The notes: generated from the letters alone by a model not told the origin. Positions 8,156-15,324 are shown, counted from the stretch's first letter. The stretch: DNA of 16,919 nt from CAYJPV01 sp964396055 (GCA_964396055.1 CAYNDV010000099.1:1-16919), one strand, 5' to 3'. A program made the numbers and translations.

Positions 8156-8490
8156 TTGTGTGCGGCTGACCTGCGGTTGTAGAGCCGCAAGCGACCTCCA
8201 TCCCTGCGGCGACGCGCAGGCCGGCTCTGCGGGTGCCGGGGCGCCGCCCGCCAGCCGTCCGCGTTGCACAGAGAATTCGTCACGAGGCCGGATTCCCGTT
8301 GACACGCCTATGCGCTGCCGTTAGGTTCGTGGGCACACAAGCAGTCTCGAAGCAGATCGGCGGCGGGGCGGGTGCGGGCGCCAGGATCGCCGATCACGAC
8401 GTGGACCGCTCGCGCGTTCTGCAGTCGCGTGGTCGGGCGCGCGGCACCGTCTGTGCGGATCCCGGACAACCTCCGATCGAAGGAGCCCCG
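8156..8490. other. 335-bp gap between the two module genes
   Basis: No gene is supported. It contains a small imperfect hairpin (TGCGG, loop, CCGCA) just after the first gene, a good sigma-70-like promoter (8299-8327) and the AAGGAG ribosome site of the next gene. The length and the internal promoter suggest that the second gene is transcribed on its own. Confidence 0.5.
8299..8327 (+). promoter_or_regulatory. Candidate sigma-70 promoter for the coiled-coil secreted protein
   Basis: Perfect TTGACA (8299-8304), exactly 17 bp spacer, then TAGGTT (8322-8327, 3 of 6 matches to TATAAT). A start near 8334 would leave a leader of about 157 nt before ATG 8491. Confidence 0.5.
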
Positions 8491-10389
8491 ATGGCGAAGG
8501 ATACGACCACGTCGATTCGCTCACAAAGCCCCTGGGTGTTTCAGGTCATCGCACTGATCTGCGTGCTGGCTCCCCTGCTCGCGGGCGCAACCACGACCGA
8601 GCCAGGACAGGGCGGAAGCACGACCGAAATCCGGGGCCTTCGATACTGGCTTCCTGCCGATGTCGTCGTTGTTGACGTTACCGTGACCACCACGACCACT
8701 CGTGAAGTGGTCGTGAGGACATGCTCGAACCCCGGGGGTACAGAGCCCAAGAAGCCCTGTAGCTCGGACGAAGGGCCCTTCGAGATCAGGCCTCAGACCC
8801 GCGTCACCTACCAGGGTGCTCTCGGGATCAGCGCCGTCGCTGATCGAAGCAAGCCGGCACACGTGCTGGACATGCCACCCATGAAGACGAAAGATGTCGG
8901 TCTTGTCGTTGAGGTGTCGCCCGGTGGACTGCTGCGTTCGGTCGCGCCCTACAGCCGTGGTCGGGGCGGCGACATCACCAAGAGCGTGGCGACATTCGTG
9001 GCGACCGTCGCTGCAACGGCGGCAGGCATTCCTGTTCCTGTTTCCAAGCTGTCGCGTGACTCGTTCACGAACCTCGCGAAAGACCCGCGTATCAGGAAGT
9101 ATCTCGGTGAAGCGGTCGCCGGGAAGTACAACATCGCGTCGACCGCGCGCGATCCCGCTGCCGACTACATCGCTGGGGCGGCAACTCCACCCGTAGCGGT
9201 GTGCGACCCCATGGAACCTCCGTACTCGTTGCTGCCGATCAGACTGCGGGCGTTCTTGCATAGCTCTGGTGAGGGATGTGAACTCTTCCTCAGAGTACTC
9301 GCTAGTCAGAACACGGTAGACGAGCTGCAGGACGCCCGGCAGGTTCGGGCCGGAAAGGTCTCGTCGGCTTCCCCAGAGGAACTGAAGAAGCTCAAGGTGG
9401 AGCTCGCAGAGATTGACGAACAACTCCAGCCAACCCAGAAAGCGCTCAGTGGGTATCAGGCCAGGCTGAATGCGCTTGTTGGGGACTGGGCGTCCTCCAA
9501 CGACCTTGGCGAGAAGCTGCAGACCGAGAAGTTCACCCAGGTCTTCACTCCGGGCCAGTTGAACGTGGACAGCGAGAAACTCAACCTCGACAAGCCCTGT
9601 ACGCTTGCCGAGAAGTTCGCCGCGCGCAGTGGCGTTGCGGTGACGGCAAGGCCGGTCTGGGGGAACGGTGCCGAGGGAGACAAGGTAGCCGAACCACTCC
9701 CGCCGGCCGATGAGAAACCGGGCAAGTCTCAGCGCATCTACTTCCGGGAGGGCCAACCGTATCTCTTTGAGCTTCGTACCTGTCCCAGAGGCATACCTGA
9801 TTCGTTGCCGATCGGTACCGAGAAGAAGTGCACGTTCGCGCTCCAGGACCGGGTCTTCACGGACGTCGTCCCCGCAGGCTCCGTTTCCTCATACATCCAG
9901 TTCGATCCATCGGCGTGGTCCGATCGGAAGTTGGCGCTGGTCTTCGACGAGCACGGGCGCCCTGCGAAGCTCGAACTCTCGTCCACGGCGAGTGCCGCAG
10001 CGCTTGTGTCGGCGTTGTCGGATGGCGCCCAGCAACTGCGCGACACGTACGCGACGACACTGGACAAGATGGTAGACATCCAGAAATCGCAGCAGGACTT
10101 GGCCCTGGCGGACGTCAACGCGAAGATCGCGGCCGCGACGAAGGCTAAGGACTTGCTGGACGCCCAGGCGAAGCTCGCCGGCACAACCGCGACCTACGAC
10201 CTGGCGCTGAAGCAGCAGGCGCTCCAGGCTGAGATTGACTTGCTGAAGGTGCAGCAAACGCAGGTCTCCGCGCAGGCCACGCAGGAGACTCTGCTTGAGG
10301 TCGAGAAGCTGAAGGCCGAACTCGCCCGGCTCCAACAGGAACTCTCCGTACTGAAGGCGAGGCAGGCTTTGGAAGGCGAGAAGAAGTAG
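8491..10389 (+). CDS. Secreted coiled-coil protein, function unknown
   Basis: 632-aa protein. Residues 14-33 form a signal peptide or membrane anchor (VFQVIALICVLAPLLAGA). The first exported segment reads RGLRYWLP then VVVVDVTVTTTT (49-70), a pattern that recalls DUF4831-type N-terminal strands; this is a weak resemblance. Cys come in spaced pairs (78/90, 238/263, 431/447), consistent with disulphides. Residues about 275-345 are a first helical or coiled-coil segment, 370-500 a mixed domain, and about 505-632 a long Ala/Gln/Lys/Leu coiled coil ending in EKK. ATG 8491 has AAGGAG five bases upstream and starts the signal sequence. It follows the unrecognised 450-aa gene in the same direction and has a similarly low G+C, so the two may work together. 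Confidence 0.82.
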   Translation: MAKDTTTSIRSQSPWVFQVIALICVLAPLLAGATTTEPGQGGSTTEIRGLRYWLPADVVVVDVTVTTTTTREVVVRTCSNPGGTEPKKPCSSDEGPFEIRPQTRVTYQGALGISAVADRSKPAHVLDMPPMKTKDVGLVVEVSPGGLLRSVAPYSRGRGGDITKSVATFVATVAATAAGIPVPVSKLSRDSFTNLAKDPRIRKYLGEAVAGKYNIASTARDPAADYIAGAATPPVAVCDPMEPPYSLLPIRLRAFLHSSGEGCELFLRVLASQNTVDELQDARQVRAGKVSSASPEELKKLKVELAEIDEQLQPTQKALSGYQARLNALVGDWASSNDLGEKLQTEKFTQVFTPGQLNVDSEKLNLDKPCTLAEKFAARSGVAVTARPVWGNGAEGDKVAEPLPPADEKPGKSQRIYFREGQPYLFELRTCPRGIPDSLPIGTEKKCTFALQDRVFTDVVPAGSVSSYIQFDPSAWSDRKLALVFDEHGRPAKLELSSTASAAALVSALSDGAQQLRDTYATTLDKMVDIQKSQQDLALADVNAKIAAATKAKDLLDAQAKLAGTTATYDLALKQQALQAEIDLLKVQQTQVSAQATQETLLEVEKLKAELARLQQELSVLKARQALEGEKK

Positions 10390-10496
10390 CTGGCGTTGAC
10401 GCAGTTCCGCTCTATGGACGCTGCGAGCGCAGAGGGGGGACTGGCTATCACACAACGGTCAGAGCGCGTGATACATCGAACTCCCGCGCTGGGCCC

Positions 10497-10604
10497 TCAG
10501 CCGACCTCGAGCGCGAGGTCGCATCGCTCAAACTACAGGCACAGAAGATCGAAGCCGAAACCGCGCTGCTGAAGACCCGCAAGGCGCAGGACGAGATCAA
10601 GTAG
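10497..10604 (+). pseudogene. Orphan coiled-coil tail, relic of a paralogue of the preceding gene
   Basis: One frame encodes 35 residues ending in a stop at 10602-10604. Its last residues (ETALLKTRKAQDEIK) align with the end of the 632-aa protein (ELSVLKARQALEGEKK), sharing E-x-x-x-L-K-x-R-x-A and the Lys end, with related codons. The frame is open upstream but has no start codon or ribosome site and soon becomes unlike protein. It overlaps the 3' end of the convergent HepT gene by 8 bp. It is most simply the last piece of a tandem paralogue. Confidence 0.5.
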
Positions 10605-11184
10605 CGCTCCACCCCCGCGCCGCGGCGGTGAACCGCGCGAAGTCGGACACACTCGCGCGCACCACGCCCAGCACCGCCGGGGCGTCCACGCCGGCCCCGT
10701 CGTGCACCAGCCGGTTCCGGAACCGGCACAGGGGCACCAGGCGCTCGACGAGATCGGCCGGCAGCAGCGATGCGCCGCCCGCGATGGCGAATGCCTCGGC
10801 CATCGACCGGGGCGGCCGCAGCCCGCGCTCGGCAAGCGCGTGGCGCACCACGCCGGCGCACAGCTCGATCGTCTGCTCGAAGGTCCGCTCAGTCGCGCCG
10901 CGCCGGATCCAGTCGCGCTCGAAGACGTCGGGATCCGTGCCGGCGAGTTCGACCAGGCGGGCCAGGCAGACCTCCAGCGTCGCCAGCTTGTCCTCGATCG
11001 TCGCGCCATACGCGCACGCCGCCCGCTCGCGGACGAACACCGCCTCGAACTCCCGGAAGTCGAGCGCGATTGCCTCCGCATCCACGTGCGCGTCGTCACA
11101 CACGCGCGCCAGCCACTCGCGGTCGTCGGCCGCCGGCACCGTGCCCGCGCCGCCGCCGCCCTCGGCGCACGCCTTCATCAACAT
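10597..11184 (-). CDS. HepT-like HEPN protein, orphan
   Basis: 195-aa helical protein whose residues about 62-192 match the HepT/DUF86 HEPN family, the RNase toxins of HEPN/MNT pairs. It has TFEQTIELCAGVVRHAL, a late segment like DLVERLVPLCRFRNRLVHD, and the catalytic Rx4H motif (R156-NRLV-H161). In characterised HepT the motif continues H-x-Y and the Tyr is AMPylated by the MntA antitoxin; here it is H-D-G (Gly163). No MntA gene with a GSxxRG nucleotidyltransferase motif is adjacent. The N-terminal 60 residues (Gly-rich, then WLARVCDDAHVDAEAI) are extra compared with the usual roughly 140-aa size. The start is placed at 11184 because GGGAGGT lies about seven bases upstream; ATGs at 11220 and 11226 lack this. 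It follows the kinase gene after 76 bp on the same strand. Confidence 0.78.
   Translation of the reverse strand: MLMKACAEGGGGAGTVPAADDREWLARVCDDAHVDAEAIALDFREFEAVFVRERAACAYGATIEDKLATLEVCLARLVELAGTDPDVFERDWIRRGATERTFEQTIELCAGVVRHALAERGLRPPRSMAEAFAIAGGASLLPADLVERLVPLCRFRNRLVHDGAGVDAPAVLGVVRASVSDFARFTAAARGWSAT
10613..10654 (-). repeat. Right copy of the 42-bp direct repeat (inside hepT 3' end)
   Basis: Matches 6636-6677 at 34 of 42 positions without gaps and in the same orientation. The two copies enclose the low-G+C two-gene module (about 4.0 kb). It encodes the HepT residues SDFARFTAAARG. Confidence 0.6.
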
Positions 11185-11260
11185 CGACACACCTCCCTGG
11201 GACGACGACGACGGTGCCATCGTCATCGACGACGAGTCAAGAGGATTCGGAACTTGGCGT

Positions 11261-12967
11261 TTACGCCGGTTCGGGCAGCGGCAGGTAGACCCGCACGCGG
11301 GTGCCCTGGCCGGGTGACGAGTCGACGGTGAGGCCGCCGCGATGGCTCGCCACGATGCCGTAGACGGCCGGCAGGCCGAGGCCCGCGCCCTGGTGCGCGG
11401 GCTTGGTGGAGACGAACGGATCGAACAGGACGGCCAGCATCCCCGGCGCGATGCCGCGCCCCGAATCGGCGACTTCGACGACCGCGAACCGGCCGGGGCC
11501 CACCGGCAGGGTGGCGCCGTCCAGCGGCGCCTCCAGGCGGACGACCGAGACGCGCAGATCGACGCGGCCCTCGGCCGGCGTGGCGTCGTGGGCGTTGACC
11601 AGCAGTTCGCGCACCACGTACTCCATCAGGCGCTGGTCCACCCCCACGTGCAGCCGCGCCACGTCGGGCGGGCACGTCACCGCGATCCGCCGGCCGTCGA
11701 GGCCGTCGGCGGCGGAGAGGAGCGCTCCCAGGGGCACGGTGGCCACGGTGTGCAGCTGGCGGCCGCTGAACGACAGCAGCCGGTCCACCACCTGCGCCGC
11801 TTCGGCCGCCGCCCGGCGGATGTGGACCAGGTCCTGCTGCACCGCGTCGCTGCCCGCGCGCGCGTCCTCGGCGCCCAGCTCGGCGTACCCGATGACGGTG
11901 GTGAGCTGGTTGTTCAGCCAGTGCGCCACGCCGCCGGCGAGCCGGCCGACGGCCCGCGCCTTGTCCTCCTGCTGCCGGTGCCGCCGGTCGTGCTCCTCGT
12001 ACAGCAGCCGCGCGTTTTCGAGCGACGTGGCCATCACCCGCGCGACGAGCAGCGCCGACTGCACCACCAGCGTCACGGCCAGCGCCCTGAGCGCCAGCGT
12101 GCCGGGCTCGAACGCCGAGCGCAGCAGCAGCGCCGCCACGGCCAGGGTGGCGGCCATCGGCAGGGGATTCAGCGTGGCGAACCAGGACGGGCCCGGCGCG
12201 CGCGAGCCGGGCGCGATCGGATGACGCGCGAAGGCGGCGCCCGCCCAGATCGAGCAGAGCGACGTGCCCACGGCGGTGAGATTGCTGGCTGCCGTGCCGA
12301 GGGCGGGGTGGCCGATTTCGAGCTGCGCCACGATCACGGTGATCAGGTTGCCCGCGATGCCGGCCACGAAGAGCCAGAAGGCCCGGCGGCCGGGACGCAC
12401 GTCGCCGCGCAAGACCAGCAGGTTCAGCCCGATCAGCATCAGCACCTGCGCCGCGCCGTACACCCAGAAGAAGGCGCGGTCGCCCTCGGCGGCGCCCTGC
12501 AGCTGCGGCAGCGTGACGACGACGGCCAGTGCCGCGCCGAAGCCGAGGACGGTGGTGCTGACGTCGACGAGCAGCGTCCACCACGGCGCGCGCCGCGCCA
12601 CGGTGGGCATGAGCAGGATGCCGGCGACGCCGAGGACGTAGGTGGCGAAGGTGCCCAGCGTGTCGGCGGCGGGCGGAATCGACAGGCCGGGGGCCAGGGC
12701 GCCCAGGGCCCACCACGCGGCCAGCGCGGCGCTGGCGGCGTAGGCCAGGGCGGTGACACGCAGGGCGAGACGCAGCCTGGGCCCCAGCGCCGCCCGGCGG
12801 GCGGCCCACAGGAAGACGGCGCATTCGGCGGCGCTCTTGACGGGGTAGAAGAGGTTGAGCGCGTCGGGCGAGCGGAATACCGCCGGGATGACGGACGGCA
12901 GCAGGCCGCCCAGCCCGAACAGGAGCCAGACGGCCGTGAGCATCCAGAGCCAGGCGGGGCTTGGCAC
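11261..12967 (-). CDS. Membrane-bound sensor histidine kinase with unusual H-box
   Basis: 568-aa protein. Residues 1-310 contain about eight or nine hydrophobic segments forming an integral membrane sensor, followed by a coiled linker (about 315-340) and a kinase core. The H-box reads GGVAHWLNNQLTTVIGYAEL with H349. The ATPase domain has an N-box (ELLVNAHDA, N458), G1 (DSGRGI, 501-506), F-box (LFDPFVSTK) and G2 (GAGLGLPAVYGIV, from 527), all intact. The residue after the phospho-His is Trp350; family members usually have Asp or Glu there (HDFNN or HELNN), which assists phosphotransfer. No response-regulator gene lies in this window, so it is an orphan here. The GTG start has AGGAT upstream; ATG at 12943 is an alternative. 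It is divergent from the DUF932 gene. Confidence 0.88.
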   Translation of the reverse strand: MPSPAWLWMLTAVWLLFGLGGLLPSVIPAVFRSPDALNLFYPVKSAAECAVFLWAARRAALGPRLRLALRVTALAYAASAALAAWWALGALAPGLSIPPAADTLGTFATYVLGVAGILLMPTVARRAPWWTLLVDVSTTVLGFGAALAVVVTLPQLQGAAEGDRAFFWVYGAAQVLMLIGLNLLVLRGDVRPGRRAFWLFVAGIAGNLITVIVAQLEIGHPALGTAASNLTAVGTSLCSIWAGAAFARHPIAPGSRAPGPSWFATLNPLPMAATLAVAALLLRSAFEPGTLALRALAVTLVVQSALLVARVMATSLENARLLYEEHDRRHRQQEDKARAVGRLAGGVAHWLNNQLTTVIGYAELGAEDARAGSDAVQQDLVHIRRAAAEAAQVVDRLLSFSGRQLHTVATVPLGALLSAADGLDGRRIAVTCPPDVARLHVGVDQRLMEYVVRELLVNAHDATPAEGRVDLRVSVVRLEAPLDGATLPVGPGRFAVVEVADSGRGIAPGMLAVLFDPFVSTKPAHQGAGLGLPAVYGIVASHRGGLTVDSSPGQGTRVRVYLPLPEPA

Positions 12968-13010
12968 GCCGGTATCCTACTCCGGTTTGGCCGCCGCGCG
13001 TCCGCGCGAG

Positions 13011-13044
13011 GCCCGGCTGTCGCCCGGCTGTGACCCCGGTTGTC
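13011..13044 (+). repeat. Three 11-12-bp tandem repeats in a divergent promoter region
   Basis: GCCCGGCTGTC, GCCCGGCTGTG and ACCCCGGTTGTC lie in the 126-bp gap between the divergent kinase and DUF932 genes. They could be operator-like sites or chance in GC-rich DNA. Confidence 0.4.
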
Positions 13045-13093
13045 GCATCCACCCCGGATCCTGTGGCCTGGCCCCCCGGGGAGGATGCTGGCC

Positions 13094-14257
13094 ATGTCGC
13101 ACGATCTGATGATGCGGGACGGCGAAGCGCGGCAGGCGGCGATGTTCTACGTGGGCGAGCGCCCCTGGCACGGCCTGGGCGTGCGCCTGGACGGGCCGCC
13201 CACGGCCGCTGAGGCCATCACGGCCGCCGGCCTGAACTGGCGCGTGGTGAAGGCGCCGCTCTACGTGGTGTCGGGCCACCGCGTGCATACGGTGGCCAAC
13301 CGGTATGCCCTGGTGCGCGCCGACCGCCTGGGCGCCGACCAGTGCCCGGCCTTCGCCATCGTCACCGGCCAGTACGAGCCCTTGCAGAACCGCGACGCCT
13401 TCCGGTTCTTCGACCCCCTGGTGCGCGAGTTCCGGGCCGAGTACCACACAGCGGGGGCCCTCGGGAATGGCGAGCGCGTGTGGGTGCTGGTGCGCCTGCC
13501 CGACGTCATCCGCGTGGGGCGCGACGACGTGGTGGAGAAGTTCCTGTTGCTCACCACCACGCACGACGGCAGCGGGGCGGTGCAGGTGCTCTTCACGCCC
13601 ATCCGGGTGGTGTGCCAGAACACCTTGAGCCAGGCGCTGGAGCGCGGCCGCGGGTTGCGCGTGCCGCACACGCGTGACCTCGAGTTCGGCATGGCCGGGG
13701 CGCGGGAGGTGGTGCTGCGGGCGCTGCGGCACTATCACGACACGGCGCAGGCCTTCGAGCGGATGCGGGCGTTCCGCCTGGACCAGGTGCTGCTGCAGCA
13801 GTACCTGGCCACGGTGTTTCCGGATCCGGCGCCGGGCGCGGTGCCGGACGGGGACGCCGCCGCCGTGGCGCGGCGCCGGGAGCAGACGCGCGCGCGGCGG
13901 TACTGGGCCGAGGCGCTGTTTGCCGAGGGTGAGGGGAACCAGGCGCCCGACGTGCGGGGCAGCCTGTGGGCGGCGTACAACGGCGTCACGGAGCTGGTGG
14001 ATCATGGCGCGGCGCGGCTGGCCGGGCAGGGCGCCGGGGTCGAGCCTGGCGGCGTGGCGGGTTGGGGCGGCGTGCATCCGCCCGCGCCGCGGCCGGGTGG
14101 CGTGCGCCCGGCGCCGCCGCCCCCGATGACGAGCGCGCTGCGCAAGGCGGGCATGTCGGCCGCCCAGCGCCAGTTGCACGCGAAGTGGTTTGGCGCCGGG
14201 GCGACCGTGAAGGCGGACGCGTATGCGGCGGCTCTGCGCCTCGTGGCAAATGCATGA
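13094..14257 (+). CDS. DUF932 phage/plasmid-like protein
   Basis: 387-aa member of the DUF932 family (TIGR03299 phage/plasmid-like proteins), whose molecular role is unsettled. Family marks are PWHGLG (24-29), TGQYEPLQNRDAFRFFDPLV (91-110), LLTTTHDGSGAVQVLFTPIR (152-171) followed by VVCQNTLSQAL, and RGSLWAAYNGVTELVDHG (288-305). Residues about 310-345 form a Gly/Pro-rich linker, and about 346-387 a small helical tail (SALRKAGMSAAQRQLHAKWF) present a second time as a relic downstream. ATG 13094 is chosen because GGGGAGG ends nine bases before it; ATG 13085 would abut that site. The family is usually on phages and plasmids, so the gene hints at a mobile past. The TGA stop overlaps the first palindrome by one base. 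Confidence 0.88.
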   Translation: MSHDLMMRDGEARQAAMFYVGERPWHGLGVRLDGPPTAAEAITAAGLNWRVVKAPLYVVSGHRVHTVANRYALVRADRLGADQCPAFAIVTGQYEPLQNRDAFRFFDPLVREFRAEYHTAGALGNGERVWVLVRLPDVIRVGRDDVVEKFLLLTTTHDGSGAVQVLFTPIRVVCQNTLSQALERGRGLRVPHTRDLEFGMAGAREVVLRALRHYHDTAQAFERMRAFRLDQVLLQQYLATVFPDPAPGAVPDGDAAAVARRREQTRARRYWAEALFAEGEGNQAPDVRGSLWAAYNGVTELVDHGAARLAGQGAGVEPGGVAGWGGVHPPAPRPGGVRPAPPPPMTSALRKAGMSAAQRQLHAKWFGAGATVKADAYAAALRLVANA

Positions 14258-14275
14258 ATCAATCCCGGATTGATT
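14257..14275 (+). repeat. 19-bp palindrome, copy 1
   Basis: AATCAATCC-C-GGATTGATT, a perfect 9-1-9 inverted repeat followed by T. It begins on the last base of the DUF932 stop codon. It is AT-rich compared with its surroundings. The same 20-mer (with the trailing T) occurs in copies 2 and 3 on the opposite strand. Confidence 0.85.
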
Positions 14276-14276
14276 T

Positions 14277-14731
14277 ATGCTCGGGCGCGTGGATCGATCT
14301 AACGGCTGGGAGGCGGTGGCCGCGCAGTTCATGGCCCGACGTTCGAGCATTGGCGCCGCCACGAATTCCGGCGTCGCTTCCCCCGCGCGTTGGTGGCCTG
14401 CGAGCCGGCGGAGGAATCCGGTTTCTTCGGCAGGACGTATGACGGGGTCGTGGCCGTCGGCCTGTTGTTCCTCCTGCCACCCGAAGCCCAGCAGGCGCTG
14501 ATCCGCCGGGTCGGCGCGGCCCTGAAGCCGGGTGGCCGGTTCCTGTTCACGGCTCCCGTGCAGGCCGCGGTCTGGGCAGACGCCACGACCGGCCGCCCGT
14601 CGGTATCGTTGGGCGACGATGCCTGCCGGCGCACCCTGACGGAGGCTGGCCTCGACGTGGCCGGCGAGCACGTCGACGAGGGGGGCAATCATTACTACGA
14701 CGCCGTCCGCGCCACGCCGGCGCGCCCGTGA
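14277..14731 (+). pseudogene. Class I SAM-dependent methyltransferase with core deleted
   Basis: Two parts in different frames form one methyltransferase. ATG 14277 opens MLGRVDRSNGWEAVAAQFMA and then RRSSIGAAT (to about 14362), the typical start of a family of roughly 195-aa SAM methyltransferases. From about 14363 another frame reads EFRRRFPRALVACEP, then GLLFLLPPEAQQALI, ALKPGGRFLFTAP and ENHYYDA-like GNHYYDA, the typical C-terminal half. The stretch between, which in intact relatives carries motif I (LDLGCG) and the acidic SAM-binding loop, is missing. About 50 codons appear deleted with a frameshift at the join near 14360-14368. The protein could not bind SAM normally. The end overlaps the DUF932 tail relic. 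Confidence 0.75.
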
Positions 14732-14778
14732 AGGCCGATGTGTGTGCGGCGGCCCTGGGCCTGACGGCCGCTGGATAA
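14716..14778 (+). pseudogene. Relic of the C-terminus of a second DUF932 gene
   Basis: Reads AGAPVKADVCAAALGLTAAG and a TAA stop, against AGATVKADAYAAALRLVANA and TGA at the end of the intact DUF932 gene. From 14715 to 14796 the DNA aligns with 14194-14275 without a gap at about 65 of 82 positions, including the palindrome. Many changes are in third codon positions, as expected if both were once coding. Confidence 0.75.
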
Positions 14779-14796
14779 ATCAATCCGGGATTGATT
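14778..14796 (-). repeat. 19-bp palindrome, copy 2
   Basis: AATCAATCC-G-GGATTGATT on the plus strand, so inverted relative to copy 1 by its centre base. It starts on the last base of the relic DUF932 stop and lies about 10 bp upstream of the sigma-factor promoter. Confidence 0.85.
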
Positions 14797-14806
14797 GATT
14801 CGCCCG

Positions 14807-14832
14807 TGTAACTCCCCGGGCGGTGGTGCGTA
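14807..14832 (+). promoter_or_regulatory. Candidate ECF-type autoregulated promoter
   Basis: TGTAAC (14807-14812), 16 bp, CGTA (14829-14832): the AAC/CGT pattern and spacing typical of ECF sigma promoters, directly before the ECF sigma gene. The predicted start near 14839 leaves only about 7 nt before ATG 14846, and no Shine-Dalgarno is seen there, so the message could be almost leaderless. Confidence 0.5.
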
Positions 14833-14845
14833 GTGTAGGCAACGC

Positions 14846-15310
14846 ATGGATACGACGACGTTCCACCAGCTCTACGAAGCCCACGCCCGGGACGTCTACC
14901 GCTTTGCCCGGTTCCTGTCGGGCAGCGAGGACACGGCCGAAGACGTGACGGCCGAAACGTTCCTGCGGGCGTGGGCCGGGCGCGGCAGCGTGCGGGTGTC
15001 CACCGCGCGGGCGTATCTGCTGGCCATCGCCCGCAACCTGGTGCGCGATCGGCGGCGCCACGCCCGGCGCTGGGTGGAGGCGCCGGTGCCCGACCGGGCG
15101 GTGCAAGGCAACGCCGAGCCCGCGCTCGAGCTGGCGCGCGTGACCGAGGCGCTGGCGCAGCTCCCGGCCGAGTATCGCGAGCCGCTGGCGCTGGTGGCGT
15201 CGGGCCTGAGTTATGAGGAGGCGGGCGGGGTGCTGGGCCTGCCGCTGAGCACGGTGAAGATCCGGGTGTTCCGCGCGCGCGTCATGCTGGCGACAGTCCT
15301 GGACCGATGA
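14846..15310 (+). CDS. ECF-family RNA polymerase sigma factor
   Basis: 154-aa sigma-70 family protein with only regions 2 and 4. Region 2 spans about residues 7-73 (YEAHARDVYRFARFLSGSE, then AEDVTAETFLRAW for core binding and -10 recognition). Region 4 spans about 98-148 (LAQLPAEYREPLALVASGLS, then a helix-turn-helix with STVKIRVFRAR for the -35). Length is normal for the class. It should direct RNA polymerase to a small regulon until held by its anti-sigma, whose gene follows at once. ATG 14846 has no clear ribosome site, but the family N-terminus fits and an ECF-like promoter lies just upstream, suggesting autoregulation. Confidence 0.92.
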   Translation: MDTTTFHQLYEAHARDVYRFARFLSGSEDTAEDVTAETFLRAWAGRGSVRVSTARAYLLAIARNLVRDRRRHARRWVEAPVPDRAVQGNAEPALELARVTEALAQLPAEYREPLALVASGLSYEEAGGVLGLPLSTVKIRVFRARVMLATVLDR

Positions 15311-15324
15311 CGGGGGAGAGTGCG

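Noticed and set aside
10448..10861. Minus-strand frame continuing past the HepT gene
   Set aside because: It is out of frame with HepT, which has the family motif and a proper stop at 10597.
11185..11260. Hairpin between kinase and HepT genes (GACGACGA/TCGTCATC)
   Set aside because: The stem is short, mismatched and made of a simple GAC repeat; no T-run follows.
11342..13033. 563-codon plus-strand frame opposite the histidine kinase
   Set aside because: It is the antisense shadow of a kinase with every conserved box intact; the shadow is low-complexity Arg/Gly/Gln.
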